From Thioalkalivibrio sp. XN279 (GTDB lineage Bacteria; Pseudomonadota; Gammaproteobacteria; Steroidobacterales; XN24), in assembly GCF_011089885.1 (NCBI RefSeq), contig NZ_JAANBD010000029.1, positions 303,092 through 367,091 of the forward strand: DNA of 64,000 nt. Reading direction: 5' to 3'. The notes under the pieces were generated by a model that saw only the letters and a list, made by a program, of their open reading frames with translations, had not been told where the DNA came from and searched no databases. Numbering within the stretch: position 1 is the stretch's first letter; each line of letters begins with the position of its first letter. Of the stretch, positions 10,908-24,092 are shown in pieces. The position numbers and the translations under genes were made by a program.

Positions 10908-11363
10908 ATGGATATACGCAAGGTAAAGAAGCTCATTGAGCTGCTCGAGGAATCGGGCATCTCCGAGATCGAGATCCACGAGGGCGAGGAATCGGTGCGC
11001 ATCAGCCGCCACGCCTCGACACCCGGCTGGGCGCCGCCGCCCCAGCCCGTGACCTACGCCGTCGGCGCGCCAGGCGCAGCCGCCGCAGGCAGCGAACCGG
11101 CCGCCGCGCCGCCGCCACCGCCGCCCGCCGGCCATACGGTGACCGCGCCGATGGTCGGCACGTTCTACGGCGCCGCGGCGCCGGGCGCCAAGCCCTTCGT
11201 GCAGATCGGCAGCAAGGTCGAGGTCGGCGACACGCTCTGCATCATCGAGGCCATGAAGATGATGAACCAGATCGAGAGCGACGCCGCCGGCACCGTGGTG
11301 GCGATCCTGGCCGAGAACGGCGAGCCGGTCGAGTTCGACCAGCCACTGTTCGTCATCGAGTAA
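10908..11363 (+). CDS. accB: biotin carboxyl carrier protein of acetyl-CoA carboxylase
   Basis: Carries the CO2-loaded biotin for the first committed step of fatty acid synthesis. The N-terminal half has [17 protein letters not shown], followed by a Pro/Ala-rich mobile linker and the C-terminal biotinyl domain; the biotin-accepting lysine is K117 in EAMKMMN. The thumb loop typical of AccB is present before the motif. It is followed by accC after 6 nt. Confidence 0.97.
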   Translation: MDIRKVKKLIELLEESGISEIEIHEGEESVRISRHASTPGWAPPPQPVTYAVGAPGAAAAGSEPAAAPPPPPPAGHTVTAPMVGTFYGAAAPGAKPFVQIGSKVEVGDTLCIIEAMKMMNQIESDAAGTVVAILAENGEPVEFDQPLFVIE

Positions 11364-11369
11364 CGGCGC

Positions 11370-12710
<1,341 letters not shown>

Positions 12711-12726
12711 GCCGGCGGCGTCGCGC

Positions 12727-13662
12727 ATGCCGTCCGCTCCGGCCCATCCCGACTGGCTCGAGGTCTCGGCCACGCTGCCGCGCGAACAGGCGGAGACTGC
12801 CGAAGCGGACCTGCTCGCAGCGGGCGCCATGGCGGTCACGCTGCTGGACGCGGAAGACCAGCCGGTGCTGGAGCCCCTGCCCGGGGAAACACCGCTGTGG
12901 CCGACGCTATGCATCACCGGTCTGTTCCCGGGCGATGCCGACCCATTGCGCATCCTGGCCGAGCTGTCGCAGCGCGCGCCCGGCGTGGCATGGCGACCGT
13001 CACGCCTGGCCGGCCGCGCATGGGAACGGGAATGGCTGCGCGACTTCGGGCCGCGGCGCTTCGGCCGCCGTCTCGCCGTGGTGCCGGGCGGGCAGGACGC
13101 GCCGGAAGGCAGCGTGGTGGTGAGACTCGATCCCGGCCTCGCCTTCGGCACCGGCAACCACCCCACCACCGCGCTGTGCCTGGAATGGCTCGACGCCCTG
13201 GCCCAGCCGGACACGGGTGGCGACATGCCGCTGGCCGGCGCGCTGGTGATCGACTACGGCTGCGGCTCCGGCATCCTCGCCGTCGCCGCACTGAAGCTCG
13301 GCGCCCGTTCGGCCGTCGGCGTCGACCTCGATCCGCAGGCCTTGCTGGCGACGCGCGAGAACGCCGTCGCGAACGACGTCGCCGGGCAGGTGGTCACCTG
13401 TGACCCGGAGGGGCTGGATACCGTGCTCGCCAGCCGCAAAGCAGATATCCTGCTGGCGAACATACTCGCGGGTCCGCTGCACGAACTGCTGCCCGAGTTC
13501 GCGGCGCGACTGCGGCCGGGCGGGCGGCTCGCGCTCTCGGGTATTCTTGCCGACCAGGCGGCGCCGCTGTCCGAGCGCGCCGCGACCTGGTTCGAAATCG
13601 AACAGCCCGAGATCCGGGAGGGTTGGGCCCGGCTGGCGGGCAGGAGAAAGGTCGAGGACTGA
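12727..13662 (+). CDS. prmA: ribosomal protein L11 methyltransferase
   Basis: SAM-dependent enzyme that trimethylates ribosomal protein L11. The N-terminal substrate-binding region includes PSRLAGRAWEREW; the methyltransferase fold carries PGLAFGTGNHPTTALCLEWL, the SAM loop VIDYGCGSGILAVAALKLGA and the LLANILAGPLHELL motif. 311 residues is close to the family norm. Its stop overlaps the next start (TGATG). Confidence 0.95.
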   Translation: MPSAPAHPDWLEVSATLPREQAETAEADLLAAGAMAVTLLDAEDQPVLEPLPGETPLWPTLCITGLFPGDADPLRILAELSQRAPGVAWRPSRLAGRAWEREWLRDFGPRRFGRRLAVVPGGQDAPEGSVVVRLDPGLAFGTGNHPTTALCLEWLDALAQPDTGGDMPLAGALVIDYGCGSGILAVAALKLGARSAVGVDLDPQALLATRENAVANDVAGQVVTCDPEGLDTVLASRKADILLANILAGPLHELLPEFAARLRPGGRLALSGILADQAAPLSERAATWFEIEQPEIREGWARLAGRRKVED

Positions 13663-14936
13663 TGTTTACGCGTTGCCCCGAGTGCTTGACGGTGTTCCAC
13701 ATTTCGGCGGCGGAGCTGCGTGCCGCGGACGGGACCGTAGTGTGCGGCGAATGCGATGCCACCTTCGATGCGCTCGGATCCCTGAGCGAAACCCCGCCCG
13801 CAGAACCACCGGCACGCCCGCGCGAGCCCGAGCCGCCGCCGGCGGTGACGGTCGCTGCAGAGGACGAAAGCGCGGACGCCGTGCAGGCGCGCGACGAGGA
13901 GGCGTTCCTCGAGGAGCTGGAGTCCCTCATCGGCGCGGAAGAGCAGCCGGAGCATGAGGGGGCGGCGGCGGAAGCGCTGGCGACGGATGCGGAGGCCGCT
14001 GCGGAGGCCGTCACGCCCGTGCTGGACGACACCGTGGAAGAGGACTGGGAAGACCATGCCGGCGGCGAGAGCGCGGGCGCATGGGAAGACGACACCGGGC
14101 ACGAGGACACCGGGCACGAAGACGCCGTGGACGCGGGTGCGGACGCGGAAGAAGTGGTGTTCGATCCCGACTCACCCTTCCGGCTCGACGCGGACGCCAT
14201 GCACGTCGGCGAGACCTTCGGCGAGCCGTTCGTCGGCGCGGACACGGACGACGACGCCAGTGAATCCCCGCTCTCCGCCCGGCCCGAAGCGGCACCGGAC
14301 GGAGACGCCGGCGACCATGATGTCGACGCGCCGGAGCGCCGCAGCAGCAGCGCTGCGGCGGCACAGGCGCAGGACGCCGACGAGGACGTCGAGGTGCCCG
14401 AGTTCGCCGCAGGACCGCCGCGGCGCCGACGCGGCCTGGCCGTGGGCGTGGTCGCCGTGGCGCTCCTCGTCATCGCCGGGGCCTGGGCGCATGCCCAGCG
14501 CGGCACCTTGCTGCGTCACCCCGCCGGCGAGGCGGTGATGGGCCCGATATACGCCCTGCTGGGCGTCGCCGCGACGCCCCGCTGGAGCCCGGAGAAATTC
14601 CGCGCCCTGAAGTGGGAGGCGGAGGCGGATCCGACGCAACCGGAGCGCCTGATCGTGGCGGTGGAGTTCCTCAACTCGGCCGACTTCGCGCAGCCTTACC
14701 CGGTGCTGCGGGTGGTGCTGGAGGACCGCTTCGGGCGCCGCGTCGGCAGCCAGGACGTGGCGCCGGCCGAGTACCTCGAGGGCTATTCGCGCGGACGGCG
14801 CCTGCCGGCTGGCGGGCGCGTCCGCACCACCATCGAAGTGCCTGACCCCGGCGCCCGCGCCGAGGGCTTCAGGGTCGACTTCTGCCTCGAGTCCGGCACC
14901 GGCGAGCCCGCCTGCGGCGCCGAGACCTTCCGCTAG
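13662..14936 (+). CDS. zinc-ribbon and DUF3426 domain membrane protein
   Basis: A 424-residue protein beginning with an MJ0042-type zinc ribbon (CPEC near residue 4 and CGEC near residue 28), followed by about 240 residues of strongly acidic, Ala/Glu-rich low complexity, one transmembrane helix (GVVAVALLVIAGAWAH) and a DUF3426 domain in the periplasm. The family is typically encoded next to prmA; here the start codon overlaps the prmA stop. Function is unknown; a single-pass topology with the zinc ribbon in the cytoplasm is predicted. The unusually long acidic linker could be a flexible tether. Confidence 0.85.
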   Translation: MFTRCPECLTVFHISAAELRAADGTVVCGECDATFDALGSLSETPPAEPPARPREPEPPPAVTVAAEDESADAVQARDEEAFLEELESLIGAEEQPEHEGAAAEALATDAEAAAEAVTPVLDDTVEEDWEDHAGGESAGAWEDDTGHEDTGHEDAVDAGADAEEVVFDPDSPFRLDADAMHVGETFGEPFVGADTDDDASESPLSARPEAAPDGDAGDHDVDAPERRSSSAAAAQAQDADEDVEVPEFAAGPPRRRRGLAVGVVAVALLVIAGAWAHAQRGTLLRHPAGEAVMGPIYALLGVAATPRWSPEKFRALKWEAEADPTQPERLIVAVEFLNSADFAQPYPVLRVVLEDRFGRRVGSQDVAPAEYLEGYSRGRRLPAGGRVRTTIEVPDPGARAEGFRVDFCLESGTGEPACGAETFR

Positions 14937-14964
14937 TCGGGCCGCAGGCCCGCGAGCACAGGCG

Positions 14965-15960
14965 ATGCGCATCGGCCCGTACCTGTTCGACGACCCCGTG
15001 GTGCCGCTGGCGCCGATGGCGGGCGTCACCGACCGACCCTTTCGCGCGCTGTGCCGGCAGCTCGGCGCGAGCTATGCGGCGACCGAGATGGTCAGCGCCG
15101 ACCAGCGCCTGTGGGACACGCCGAAAAGCCGGCACCGGCTGGATCACGCCGGCGAGGGCGACCCCGTCATGGTGCAGATCGCCGGCGGCGAGCCGCAGAT
15201 GATGGCGGCGGCCGCGCGCGCCAACGTGGCGCTCGGGGCCCAGGTCATCGACATCAACATGGGCTGCCCGGCAAAGAAAGTCTGCAACCGCGCCGCCGGT
15301 TCCGCACTGCTGCGGGACGAGACGCTGGTGTCACGCATACTCGAGGCGGTGGTCGAGGCGGTGGCGCCGCAGGGGGTCCCGGTCACTCTAAAGACACGTA
15401 CCGGCTGGAGCCCCGAGCAGCGCAACCTGTTGCGCATCGGGCAGATCGCGGCGCAGGCCGGGATCGCCGCGATCGCGGTACACGGACGCACGCGCGCCTG
15501 CGCCTACGGCGGGCGCGCCGAGTACGACTCCATTCGGGCGCTGAAAGCCGCGGTCGACATCCCCGTGATCGCCAACGGCGACGTGCGCACGCCCGAGGAC
15601 GCGCGGGCCGTGCTGGCCTCTACGGGGGTTGACGGCGTGATGATCGGGCGCGCCGCCCAGGGCCGGCCGTGGATCTTCCGCGAGGTCCGCCACCTGCTGC
15701 GCACCGGCGAGCCCCTGCCGCCCCCCGAAGCCGCCGAGGTCCGTGATATCATCCTCGCCCACCTCGACGCCCTGCACCGCTTCTACGGCAGCGCGCGCGG
15801 CGTGAGGACCGCACGCAAGCACCTCGGCTGGTACCTGGCCGGCCGGCCGGGAGGAGAAGCGCTTCGCCGCCGCTTCGTCCAACTCGAGGATGCGCGCGCG
15901 CAATTGGAGCTCGTTGAAAAATATTTCGAAGAAGCCCTGCATGAAGGGCTCGCAGCGTGA
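14965..15960 (+). CDS. dusB: tRNA-dihydrouridine synthase B
   Basis: FMN-dependent enzyme that reduces uridine to dihydrouridine in the tRNA D-loop. [12 protein letters not shown], the catalytic-cysteine motif [10 protein letters not shown] (Cys101), KTRTGW and the phosphate-binding [13 protein letters not shown] motif are all present. 331 residues, as expected. It overlaps fis by 4 nt; the dusB-fis operon is a classic gammaproteobacterial arrangement. Confidence 0.97.
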   Translation: MRIGPYLFDDPVVPLAPMAGVTDRPFRALCRQLGASYAATEMVSADQRLWDTPKSRHRLDHAGEGDPVMVQIAGGEPQMMAAAARANVALGAQVIDINMGCPAKKVCNRAAGSALLRDETLVSRILEAVVEAVAPQGVPVTLKTRTGWSPEQRNLLRIGQIAAQAGIAAIAVHGRTRACAYGGRAEYDSIRALKAAVDIPVIANGDVRTPEDARAVLASTGVDGVMIGRAAQGRPWIFREVRHLLRTGEPLPPPEAAEVRDIILAHLDALHRFYGSARGVRTARKHLGWYLAGRPGGEALRRRFVQLEDARAQLELVEKYFEEALHEGLAA

Positions 15961-16262
15961 CGGGGAACAGCGCAGTGTCCAGCGACAAGAAACAGGCAGC
16001 GCCGAACGGGAACGGGCGCGCCGGCGCCCGCGACGGCGCTCTCGGCAACATGGCCCGGGAAGCTCTCGAGAGCTATTTCCACACCCTGAACGGCCACAAG
16101 CCGGAAGAGCTTTACGACCTCGTCATCGGGGAAGTGGAAAAGCCCCTGTTCCGCGCCGTGCTCGACTATACCGGCGGGAACCAGAGCCAGGCAGCCGACA
16201 TCCTCGGCATCAACCGCGGCACGCTGCGCAAGAAACTGCGGCGCCACGGCCTGCTCGACTGA
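15957..16262 (+). CDS. fis: DNA-binding protein Fis
   Basis: Nucleoid-associated regulator that bends DNA and controls rRNA, recombination and growth-phase genes. The C-terminal helix-turn-helix [20 protein letters not shown] is intact, and the dimerisation helices precede it. The GTG start overlaps the dusB stop. The N-terminus (Lys/Gly/Ala-rich, about 30 residues) is not well conserved. 101 residues matches Fis. Confidence 0.96.
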   Translation: MTGNSAVSSDKKQAAPNGNGRAGARDGALGNMAREALESYFHTLNGHKPEELYDLVIGEVEKPLFRAVLDYTGGNQSQAADILGINRGTLRKKLRRHGLLD

Positions 16263-16279
16263 ACGCCAGCGGATCTCAC

Positions 16280-17839
16280 ATGGCACATATCAAGCGCGCG
16301 CTGATCAGCGTTTCCGACAAGCATGGCGTGGTCGACTTCGCCCGCGGCCTGGCTGATCTCGGCGTCGAGATCCTCTCCACCGGCGGCACGGCCACCGTCC
16401 TGCGCCAGGGCGGCCTCGAGGTGCGGGACGTCTCCGACCTGACGGGTTTTCCCGAGATCATGGGCGGGCGCATCAAGACGCTGCACCCGCGCGTGCACGG
16501 CGGCCTGCTGGGACGCCGCGGCGTCGACGAGGCCGTGATGGCGAGCCACGGCATCGAGCCGATCGACCTCCTGGCGGTGAATCTCTACCCCTTCCGCGAG
16601 ACGGCGTCCGACCCGGACCGCACGCCCGACGAGATCGTCGAACAGATCGACATCGGCGGCCCGGCGATGCTGCGCGCGGCGGCGAAGAACCACGATGCGG
16701 TGACCGTCGTCGTGGAACCGAACGACTATGACACGGTGCTCACGGCGCTGCGCGCAGCCAGGGAAGTGCCTTACGAGATGCGGCTCCAGCTGGCCGGCAA
16801 GGCCTTCGCGCACGTCGCCAGTTACGACTCGGCCATCGCCCACTGGCTGGGCTGGCAGTCGGATATGGACGGCTCCCATATGCCTGACGACCTCGTGCTG
16901 CCGACGCGCAAGGTCATGCAGTTGCGTTATGGCGAGAACCCGCACCAGCGCGCCGCGGTTTACTCCCTGGGCATGCAGCGCGCGGGCACCATCGGTGCTG
17001 CGCGGCAGGTCCAGGGCAAGGCGCTGTCCTACAACAACCTGCTCGACGCGGACGCCGCGCTGGAATGCGTGAAACAGTTCGCGGAGCCGGCCTGCGTCAT
17101 CGTCAAGCACGCCAACCCCTGCGGCGTGGCGACGGCCGACGACATTCTCGACGCCTATCGGCGCGCCTACACCACAGACCCCGTGTCCGCTTTCGGCGGC
17201 ATCATCGCCTTTAACCGCCCGCTCGACCCCGGCACCGCCGAGACCATCCTCAAGCGACAGTTCGTCGAGGTCCTGGTCGCGCCCTCCCTCGCGCCCGGTG
17301 CCGAGGAGGTGCTCGCCACCAAGCCCAATATCCGGGCGCTGGTGACCGGGCGGTGGCACGACGCACCGATCGGCACCATCCAGTTGCGCAGCATCGGCGG
17401 CGCCCTGCTGGTGCAAGACGTCGACGCAGCCGAGATGGACCCGGCAGAAGTCAAGGTCGTGAGCCGGCGCGCCCCGACCGAGCGCGAGATGAAAGACCTG
17501 ATGTTCGCCTGGAAGGTCGTGCGCTTCGTCAAGTCGAACGCCATCGTGTTCTGCAAGGACACCACCACCATCGGCATCGGCGCGGGGCAGATGAGCCGGA
17601 TCTACAGCACGCGCATCGCCACCATCAAGGCGGCGGATGCCGGGCTCGCCGTGAAGGGCTCGGTCATGGCGTCGGACGCCTTTTTCCCCTTCCGCGACAA
17701 CGTGGACGCGGCGGCGGAGCACGGCGCGACCGCCATCATCCAGCCGGGTGGATCGGTGCGCGATGCGGAAGTGGTCAAGGCGGCGGACGAGCACGGCCTC
17801 GCCATGGTATTCACCGGGATGCGCCACTTCCGGCACTGA
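16280..17839 (+). CDS. purH: bifunctional AICAR transformylase/IMP cyclohydrolase
   Basis: Last two steps of purine synthesis, AICAR to FAICAR to IMP. The MGS-like cyclohydrolase domain starts at [13 protein letters not shown] and includes EILSTGGTA and [13 protein letters not shown]; the transformylase domain includes [11 protein letters not shown], the catalytic KHANPCG and the terminal [11 protein letters not shown]. The ATG at 16280 gives 519 residues, the family size. It follows fis by 17 nt and precedes purD by 43 nt. Confidence 0.97.
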   Translation: MAHIKRALISVSDKHGVVDFARGLADLGVEILSTGGTATVLRQGGLEVRDVSDLTGFPEIMGGRIKTLHPRVHGGLLGRRGVDEAVMASHGIEPIDLLAVNLYPFRETASDPDRTPDEIVEQIDIGGPAMLRAAAKNHDAVTVVVEPNDYDTVLTALRAAREVPYEMRLQLAGKAFAHVASYDSAIAHWLGWQSDMDGSHMPDDLVLPTRKVMQLRYGENPHQRAAVYSLGMQRAGTIGAARQVQGKALSYNNLLDADAALECVKQFAEPACVIVKHANPCGVATADDILDAYRRAYTTDPVSAFGGIIAFNRPLDPGTAETILKRQFVEVLVAPSLAPGAEEVLATKPNIRALVTGRWHDAPIGTIQLRSIGGALLVQDVDAAEMDPAEVKVVSRRAPTEREMKDLMFAWKVVRFVKSNAIVFCKDTTTIGIGAGQMSRIYSTRIATIKAADAGLAVKGSVMASDAFFPFRDNVDAAAEHGATAIIQPGGSVRDAEVVKAADEHGLAMVFTGMRHFRH

Positions 17840-17882
17840 AGCCGGGAATGCGCGTGCCGAAAAAAGCCGGAGGTAAGCAGCG

Positions 17883-19163
17883 GTGAAAATCCTCGTCGTG
17901 GGCGGCGGCGGGCGCGAGCACGCGCTGGCCTGGAAAGCCGCACAGTCGCCGCGAGCAGAGCGTGTCTTCGTCGCCCCGGGCAACGCCGGCACGGCCTTGG
18001 AGCCGCGCTGCGAAAACGTACCCATCCCTGCCGACGACATCGGCGCGCTGGCCGACTTCGCGGCGGCGCAGGACATCGGGCTGACCATCGTCGGGCCGGA
18101 GGTGCCGCTGGTCGCCGGCATCGTCGACGAGTTCCAGCGTCGCGGCCTGAAATGTTTCGGGCCGAGCGCCGCGTGCGCGCGGCTCGAGGGCTCCAAGGCA
18201 TTCTCGAAAGCCTTCTTCGATCGCCACGGCATCCCCACGGCGGCCTGGGGCGAGTTCAGCGACGCCGATGCCGCCTGTGCTTACATCCGCCAGCAGGGCG
18301 CGCCTGTCGTGGTCAAGGCCGACGGCCTCGCGGCGGGCAAGGGCGTGATCGTGGCGCAGACCGTGGCGGAAGCAGAGGCTGCCGCACGCGACATGCTGTC
18401 GGGCAACCGCTTCGGCGATGCCGGCGCCCGGGTGGTGGTGGAAGAATTCCTCAGCGGCGAGGAGGCCAGCTTCATCGTCATGGTGGACGGGCGGCATGTC
18501 CTGCCGCTGGCCTCCTCCCAGGACCACAAGGCGCGCGACGACGGCGACCAGGGCCCGAATACCGGCGGCATGGGCGCCTATTCGCCCGCGCCGGTGGTCG
18601 ACGCCGCCCTGCACGACCGCATCATGCGCGAAGTCATCGCGCCCACCGTGGCGGGCATGGCTGCGGAAGGCACGCCTTACACCGGCTTCCTCTATGCCGG
18701 CGTCATGGTCGGGGCCGACGGCGCGCCCCGGGTGCTGGAATTCAACTGCCGCTTCGGCGACCCGGAAACCCAGCCCGTGCTGTTCCGGCTGCGCTCCGAC
18801 CTGGTCGAGTTGTGCCTCGCTGCGCTCGAGGGCGCACTCGACCGGGCCAGCTGCGACTGGGATCCGCGCGCGGCACTCGGCGTGGTGCTGGCCGCGGGCG
18901 GGTACCCGGACGACTACCGCAAGGGCGACCCCATCAGCGGGCTCGAAGCCGACGCCGGGCGCGACGACCTGAAGATCTTCCACGCCGGCACGCGCGCGGA
19001 CGACGACCGCGTCCTCACCAGCGGCGGCCGCGTGCTGTGCGCCGTCGCCCTCGGTGACGACGTGGCCGAGGCGCAGCGCAAGGCCTACGCCCTGGCCGAC
19101 GCCATCCGCTGGGACGGCGTCTACTACCGCCGCGACATCGGCTGGCGCGCCATCGGGCGCTGA
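17883..19163 (+). CDS. purD: phosphoribosylamine-glycine ligase
   Basis: ATP-grasp ligase for step two of purine synthesis, joining glycine to phosphoribosylamine. The N-terminal nucleotide loop [30 protein letters not shown], the [12 protein letters not shown] motif and [13 protein letters not shown] are diagnostic. It begins with GTG and has 426 residues, the standard length. Purine genes purH-purD are adjacent and likely co-transcribed. Confidence 0.97.
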   Translation: MKILVVGGGGREHALAWKAAQSPRAERVFVAPGNAGTALEPRCENVPIPADDIGALADFAAAQDIGLTIVGPEVPLVAGIVDEFQRRGLKCFGPSAACARLEGSKAFSKAFFDRHGIPTAAWGEFSDADAACAYIRQQGAPVVVKADGLAAGKGVIVAQTVAEAEAAARDMLSGNRFGDAGARVVVEEFLSGEEASFIVMVDGRHVLPLASSQDHKARDDGDQGPNTGGMGAYSPAPVVDAALHDRIMREVIAPTVAGMAAEGTPYTGFLYAGVMVGADGAPRVLEFNCRFGDPETQPVLFRLRSDLVELCLAALEGALDRASCDWDPRAALGVVLAAGGYPDDYRKGDPISGLEADAGRDDLKIFHAGTRADDDRVLTSGGRVLCAVALGDDVAEAQRKAYALADAIRWDGVYYRRDIGWRAIGR

Positions 19164-19171
19164 GCTCGCCG

Positions 19172-19198
19172 CAGGCGGCGCGACCAGGTCGCCGCCTG
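19172..19198. terminator. hairpin between convergent purD and outer-membrane gene
   Basis: A 9-bp perfect stem (CAGGCGGCG with complement) and 9-nt loop lie in the 37-nt gap between two convergent genes. It has no T-run on either strand, so it may be a weak or Rho-assisted bidirectional terminator. Confidence 0.4.
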
Positions 19199-19200
19199 GC

Positions 19201-20874
19201 CTAGAAGCTGCGCTTCCCCTCCACCAGGAACTGGAAGCTGTCCACGGAATCGTCGCCGTCCAGCGGGAAGGCGAAATCGATGTGGATCATCTTGCCGATG
19301 CTCGAGCGCGTGCTGGACAGCCGCAGGCCGAATCCGACGTTGCGCAGCAGGCCGAGGTTTTCGCTGCCGAAGGGGTCGCGGCCCCAGACACGGCCCGCAT
19401 CGAAGAACACCGCCCCGCCGACGCGGAACAGGCGCCACAGGTAATAGTCGGTGAAGTAGCGCTGCTCAATGGTGAACTGTGCGCGCCGTTCACCGCGCTG
19501 GTAGCGCAGGGGATAACCGCGCAGCCCGTCGTCGCCGCCGATCTCCACCGGGTTGTCCCGGTCCAGCGCTTCGCCGACGTCGGCCCGCAGCGAAGCAAAC
19601 AGCAGGCGACGTTCCGATTGGCGCAGGTACCAGCGCGCCGCGCCGCCGAACATGGCGTTGCGCAAATCGCTGCCTTCCACCCGGCCGCTGGCGTAGACGT
19701 TGTATCTCCACAGCTGGCGCGACGGGTCGCCGTGGGCCCAGCGGGCGCCGCTCCAGTAGACCAGTGCATCGCGGTCGGCGCCCAGCGCCTCGGCCGAAAG
19801 GCCGAGGCGCACGCCGATTTCGGCGCCCAGGCGGACGTCCTCCTGGCGATAAATCTGGTCGAGGTTGGAAGCGAGCTGGTAGTCGTCTTCCAGCAGCTGG
19901 TACTCGATGTAGGGATACACGAGGCGCCGGTACTCGGGCACCAGGGCCGGGTCGAGGCGCTCGTCCACCTCCTCGAAACGGTGCCGATCGTAGACCACGC
20001 CCGTCAACCAGCGCCGTACCCAGCCGTCGGACCACCCGCGCGAGCGCCCGATGAAGAGGTTGTAGCTCTCGATGTCGTGGCGGAACTTGCCGATCTCGTC
20101 GCCCAGGGCGTAGACGAGGTCGTTGCGTTTCTCGTCCAGCGCGCTGCCGCCCATGGCGCGGCGGGTGTCGAGCGCATAGAAGGGACGCGACAGGCTGAGC
20201 GCGACGACATGGCCGTCGCTGTTGTCGGCGAGGCTGGCATCGACAGAGATCCGCCGGCCGCGAAAGTTGGCGTCCCGGTAGCCGATTTCCGTGGAAGTGC
20301 GCTCCTCGTCGATGCGGCGCACGTAACGGATACTGCCGCCAAGCCCCAGCAGGTTCTCCTCCTCGAGATCGATGCCGGAGCGACTTTCGCCGCCACTGCG
20401 GGAAACAGACACGCCCACCTTGAGGGTCCAGACGTCGCGGGTGCGCACCCGGATGTCGACCTGCCCTGCGTCGCAGCCGACGACGGCGATGCTCGCCTCG
20501 TAGAGGTAGGGCGTCGCGCGCAGGATGCGGCCGGATTCCTCCAGCAGGCGCTGCTCGAAGACATCACCCTCCGCGAACAGGAGCTGGCGCTGGATGACCT
20601 CGGGGCGGGTGCGGATATGCAGTTTGTTCAGCAGCCGGAAAAGCCGCCGGTCTTCCTCCGGCTGGCTGAGATCGAAAATGTTGAGGTTGTCGATACTGAT
20701 GCTGCGGATGCGCGCGCCCTGCGCCTCCAGCGTCGCCGGCGGGATATCGCATCCCGCGTTCTCGGCCGCCAACGCGGGACCACCGGACAGGAAAAGCGCC
20801 AGGGTGAGCCCCAGCGTCCCGACCACCGGCCGGCGAGAGACATCAGTTCGGACACGGATCCTTGCGCTGGCCAT
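19201..20874 (-). CDS. Omp85/BamA-type outer membrane protein
   Basis: A 557-residue outer-membrane protein. The ATG at 20874 is followed by a Sec signal peptide (VVGTLGLTLALFLSGGPALAAE), one or two POTRA-like segments (RIRSISIDNLNIFD, then RTRPEVIQRQLLFAEGDVF), a long beta-barrel region rich in alternating aromatic and polar residues, and a C-terminal phenylalanine (GKRSF), the signal recognised by the BAM machinery. The barrel contains GGDDGLRGYPLRYQRGER, the conserved VRGY-like Omp85 loop motif. A longer upstream reading would lack a signal peptide at its front. It is not BamA itself, which has five POTRAs; substrate or partner is unknown. Confidence 0.8.
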   Translation of the reverse strand: MASARIRVRTDVSRRPVVGTLGLTLALFLSGGPALAAENAGCDIPPATLEAQGARIRSISIDNLNIFDLSQPEEDRRLFRLLNKLHIRTRPEVIQRQLLFAEGDVFEQRLLEESGRILRATPYLYEASIAVVGCDAGQVDIRVRTRDVWTLKVGVSVSRSGGESRSGIDLEEENLLGLGGSIRYVRRIDEERTSTEIGYRDANFRGRRISVDASLADNSDGHVVALSLSRPFYALDTRRAMGGSALDEKRNDLVYALGDEIGKFRHDIESYNLFIGRSRGWSDGWVRRWLTGVVYDRHRFEEVDERLDPALVPEYRRLVYPYIEYQLLEDDYQLASNLDQIYRQEDVRLGAEIGVRLGLSAEALGADRDALVYWSGARWAHGDPSRQLWRYNVYASGRVEGSDLRNAMFGGAARWYLRQSERRLLFASLRADVGEALDRDNPVEIGGDDGLRGYPLRYQRGERRAQFTIEQRYFTDYYLWRLFRVGGAVFFDAGRVWGRDPFGSENLGLLRNVGFGLRLSSTRSSIGKMIHIDFAFPLDGDDSVDSFQFLVEGKRSF

Positions 20875-20963
20875 CGTGCCTAGATTACCCCGGAATCGTC
20901 GTCCTCCAGTGTGACGGGATGCGCGTGGGCCAAGGCAGGCCGCCATCCCGGGCCACACGGACC

Positions 20964-20980
20964 GATAGAATATTCCTATC
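20964..20980. promoter_or_regulatory. operator-like dyad in a divergent intergenic region
   Basis: GATAG-AATATTC-CTATC, a 17-bp dyad in an AT-rich pocket of an otherwise GC-rich 188-nt gap between the Omp85-type gene (minus) and the small DUF2061 gene (plus). It has the size of a regulator binding site. No regulator can be named. Confidence 0.3.
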
Positions 20981-21062
20981 GATGTCAGAGAAACAATCCA
21001 TTTCACTAATGGCCACCGGACCCGTAGGCTGTCAACCAGAGTCAATCCGGGGATCCAGCGCC

Positions 21063-21251
21063 ATGACCAAGACATTCAGCTTTGCCGTAGTCCACTTTTT
21101 CGTGGCGTTCAGCGTCGGTTTCGCCCTCACGGGCAGCGTCGCAATCGGCGGCGCCATGGCCCTGGTCGAACCTGCCCTGAACACGGTCGCGTACTTCTTC
21201 CACGAGAAGGCCTGGGAGCGCCTGCGGCCGGCCGGCGTGCAGGCGGCGTGA
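21063..21251 (+). CDS. DUF2061 small membrane protein
   Basis: A 62-residue protein starting MTKTFSFAVVHFFVAF, with two hydrophobic helices and the terminal VAYFFHEKAWERL pattern of the DUF2061 family (predicted membrane proteins of unknown role). The ATG at 21063 is chosen because the family begins at this residue. It stands 35 nt before copA on the same strand and may be co-transcribed. Confidence 0.8.
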   Translation: MTKTFSFAVVHFFVAFSVGFALTGSVAIGGAMALVEPALNTVAYFFHEKAWERLRPAGVQAA

Positions 21252-21286
21252 GCAGCGCCGCGCGTTTGGGCGGATAATCGGGGGCC

Positions 21287-23567
<2,281 letters not shown>

Positions 23568-23593
<26 letters not shown>

Positions 23594-24008
23594 CGCCGGC
23601 CTCGCCGGTTTCGCCGTCCATGACGTGGCAGTGCCGGCAGTCCCCGCCGAATTCCTGCACGAACTTGTTTTCGGCCGGCTCGCGGTAGTGGGACATATGG
23701 GCGACTTCGCTCAGCAGCCACATGCCGCCTTCCTCGCTGTGGCAATCGCTGCAGTCCGCCGGCAGCACCTCCGTGTCGTCGGAGACGTCGGGGTGCCCGA
23801 GTGTCTCCAGCAGCGCACCCACGGTGGCCACCGCGGCGCCGTCGTGACAGTCGGCGCAGCCCTCCGCATAGGTGGCCTCGCCATCCGTGCTGATCTGCAC
23901 GGCCACCGTCGTGGTCTCGGCCTGCGTGGCCTGCAGTCCCGCCAATGACAGCGCCACCCCCGCGACCAGTCCGGCAGCCAGGAAGATATGAGTGTTCGGC
24001 CTGTTCAT
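23568..24008 (-). CDS. secreted tri-heme c-type cytochrome
   Basis: A 146-residue periplasmic protein with a Sec signal peptide ([24 protein letters not shown]) and three CxxCH heme sites: CADCH, CSDCH and CRHCH. Additional histidines (HMSHYRE) could be axial ligands. It resembles small multiheme electron carriers but does not closely match a family I can name; partner reductase or oxidase is not in the window. The ATG at 24008 is preferred over one 48 nt upstream because it directly precedes the signal peptide. It is separated from the Mrp operon's reading direction only by its own promoter region. Confidence 0.8.
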
Positions 24009-24092
24009 GGTCCTCTCCTTCGCCCAGGGGCGAGACTTTGTATGCTGTTCCAGCATAGCAGCGGATCACCAGCCCTGCCGCGGCCAGGGCCG

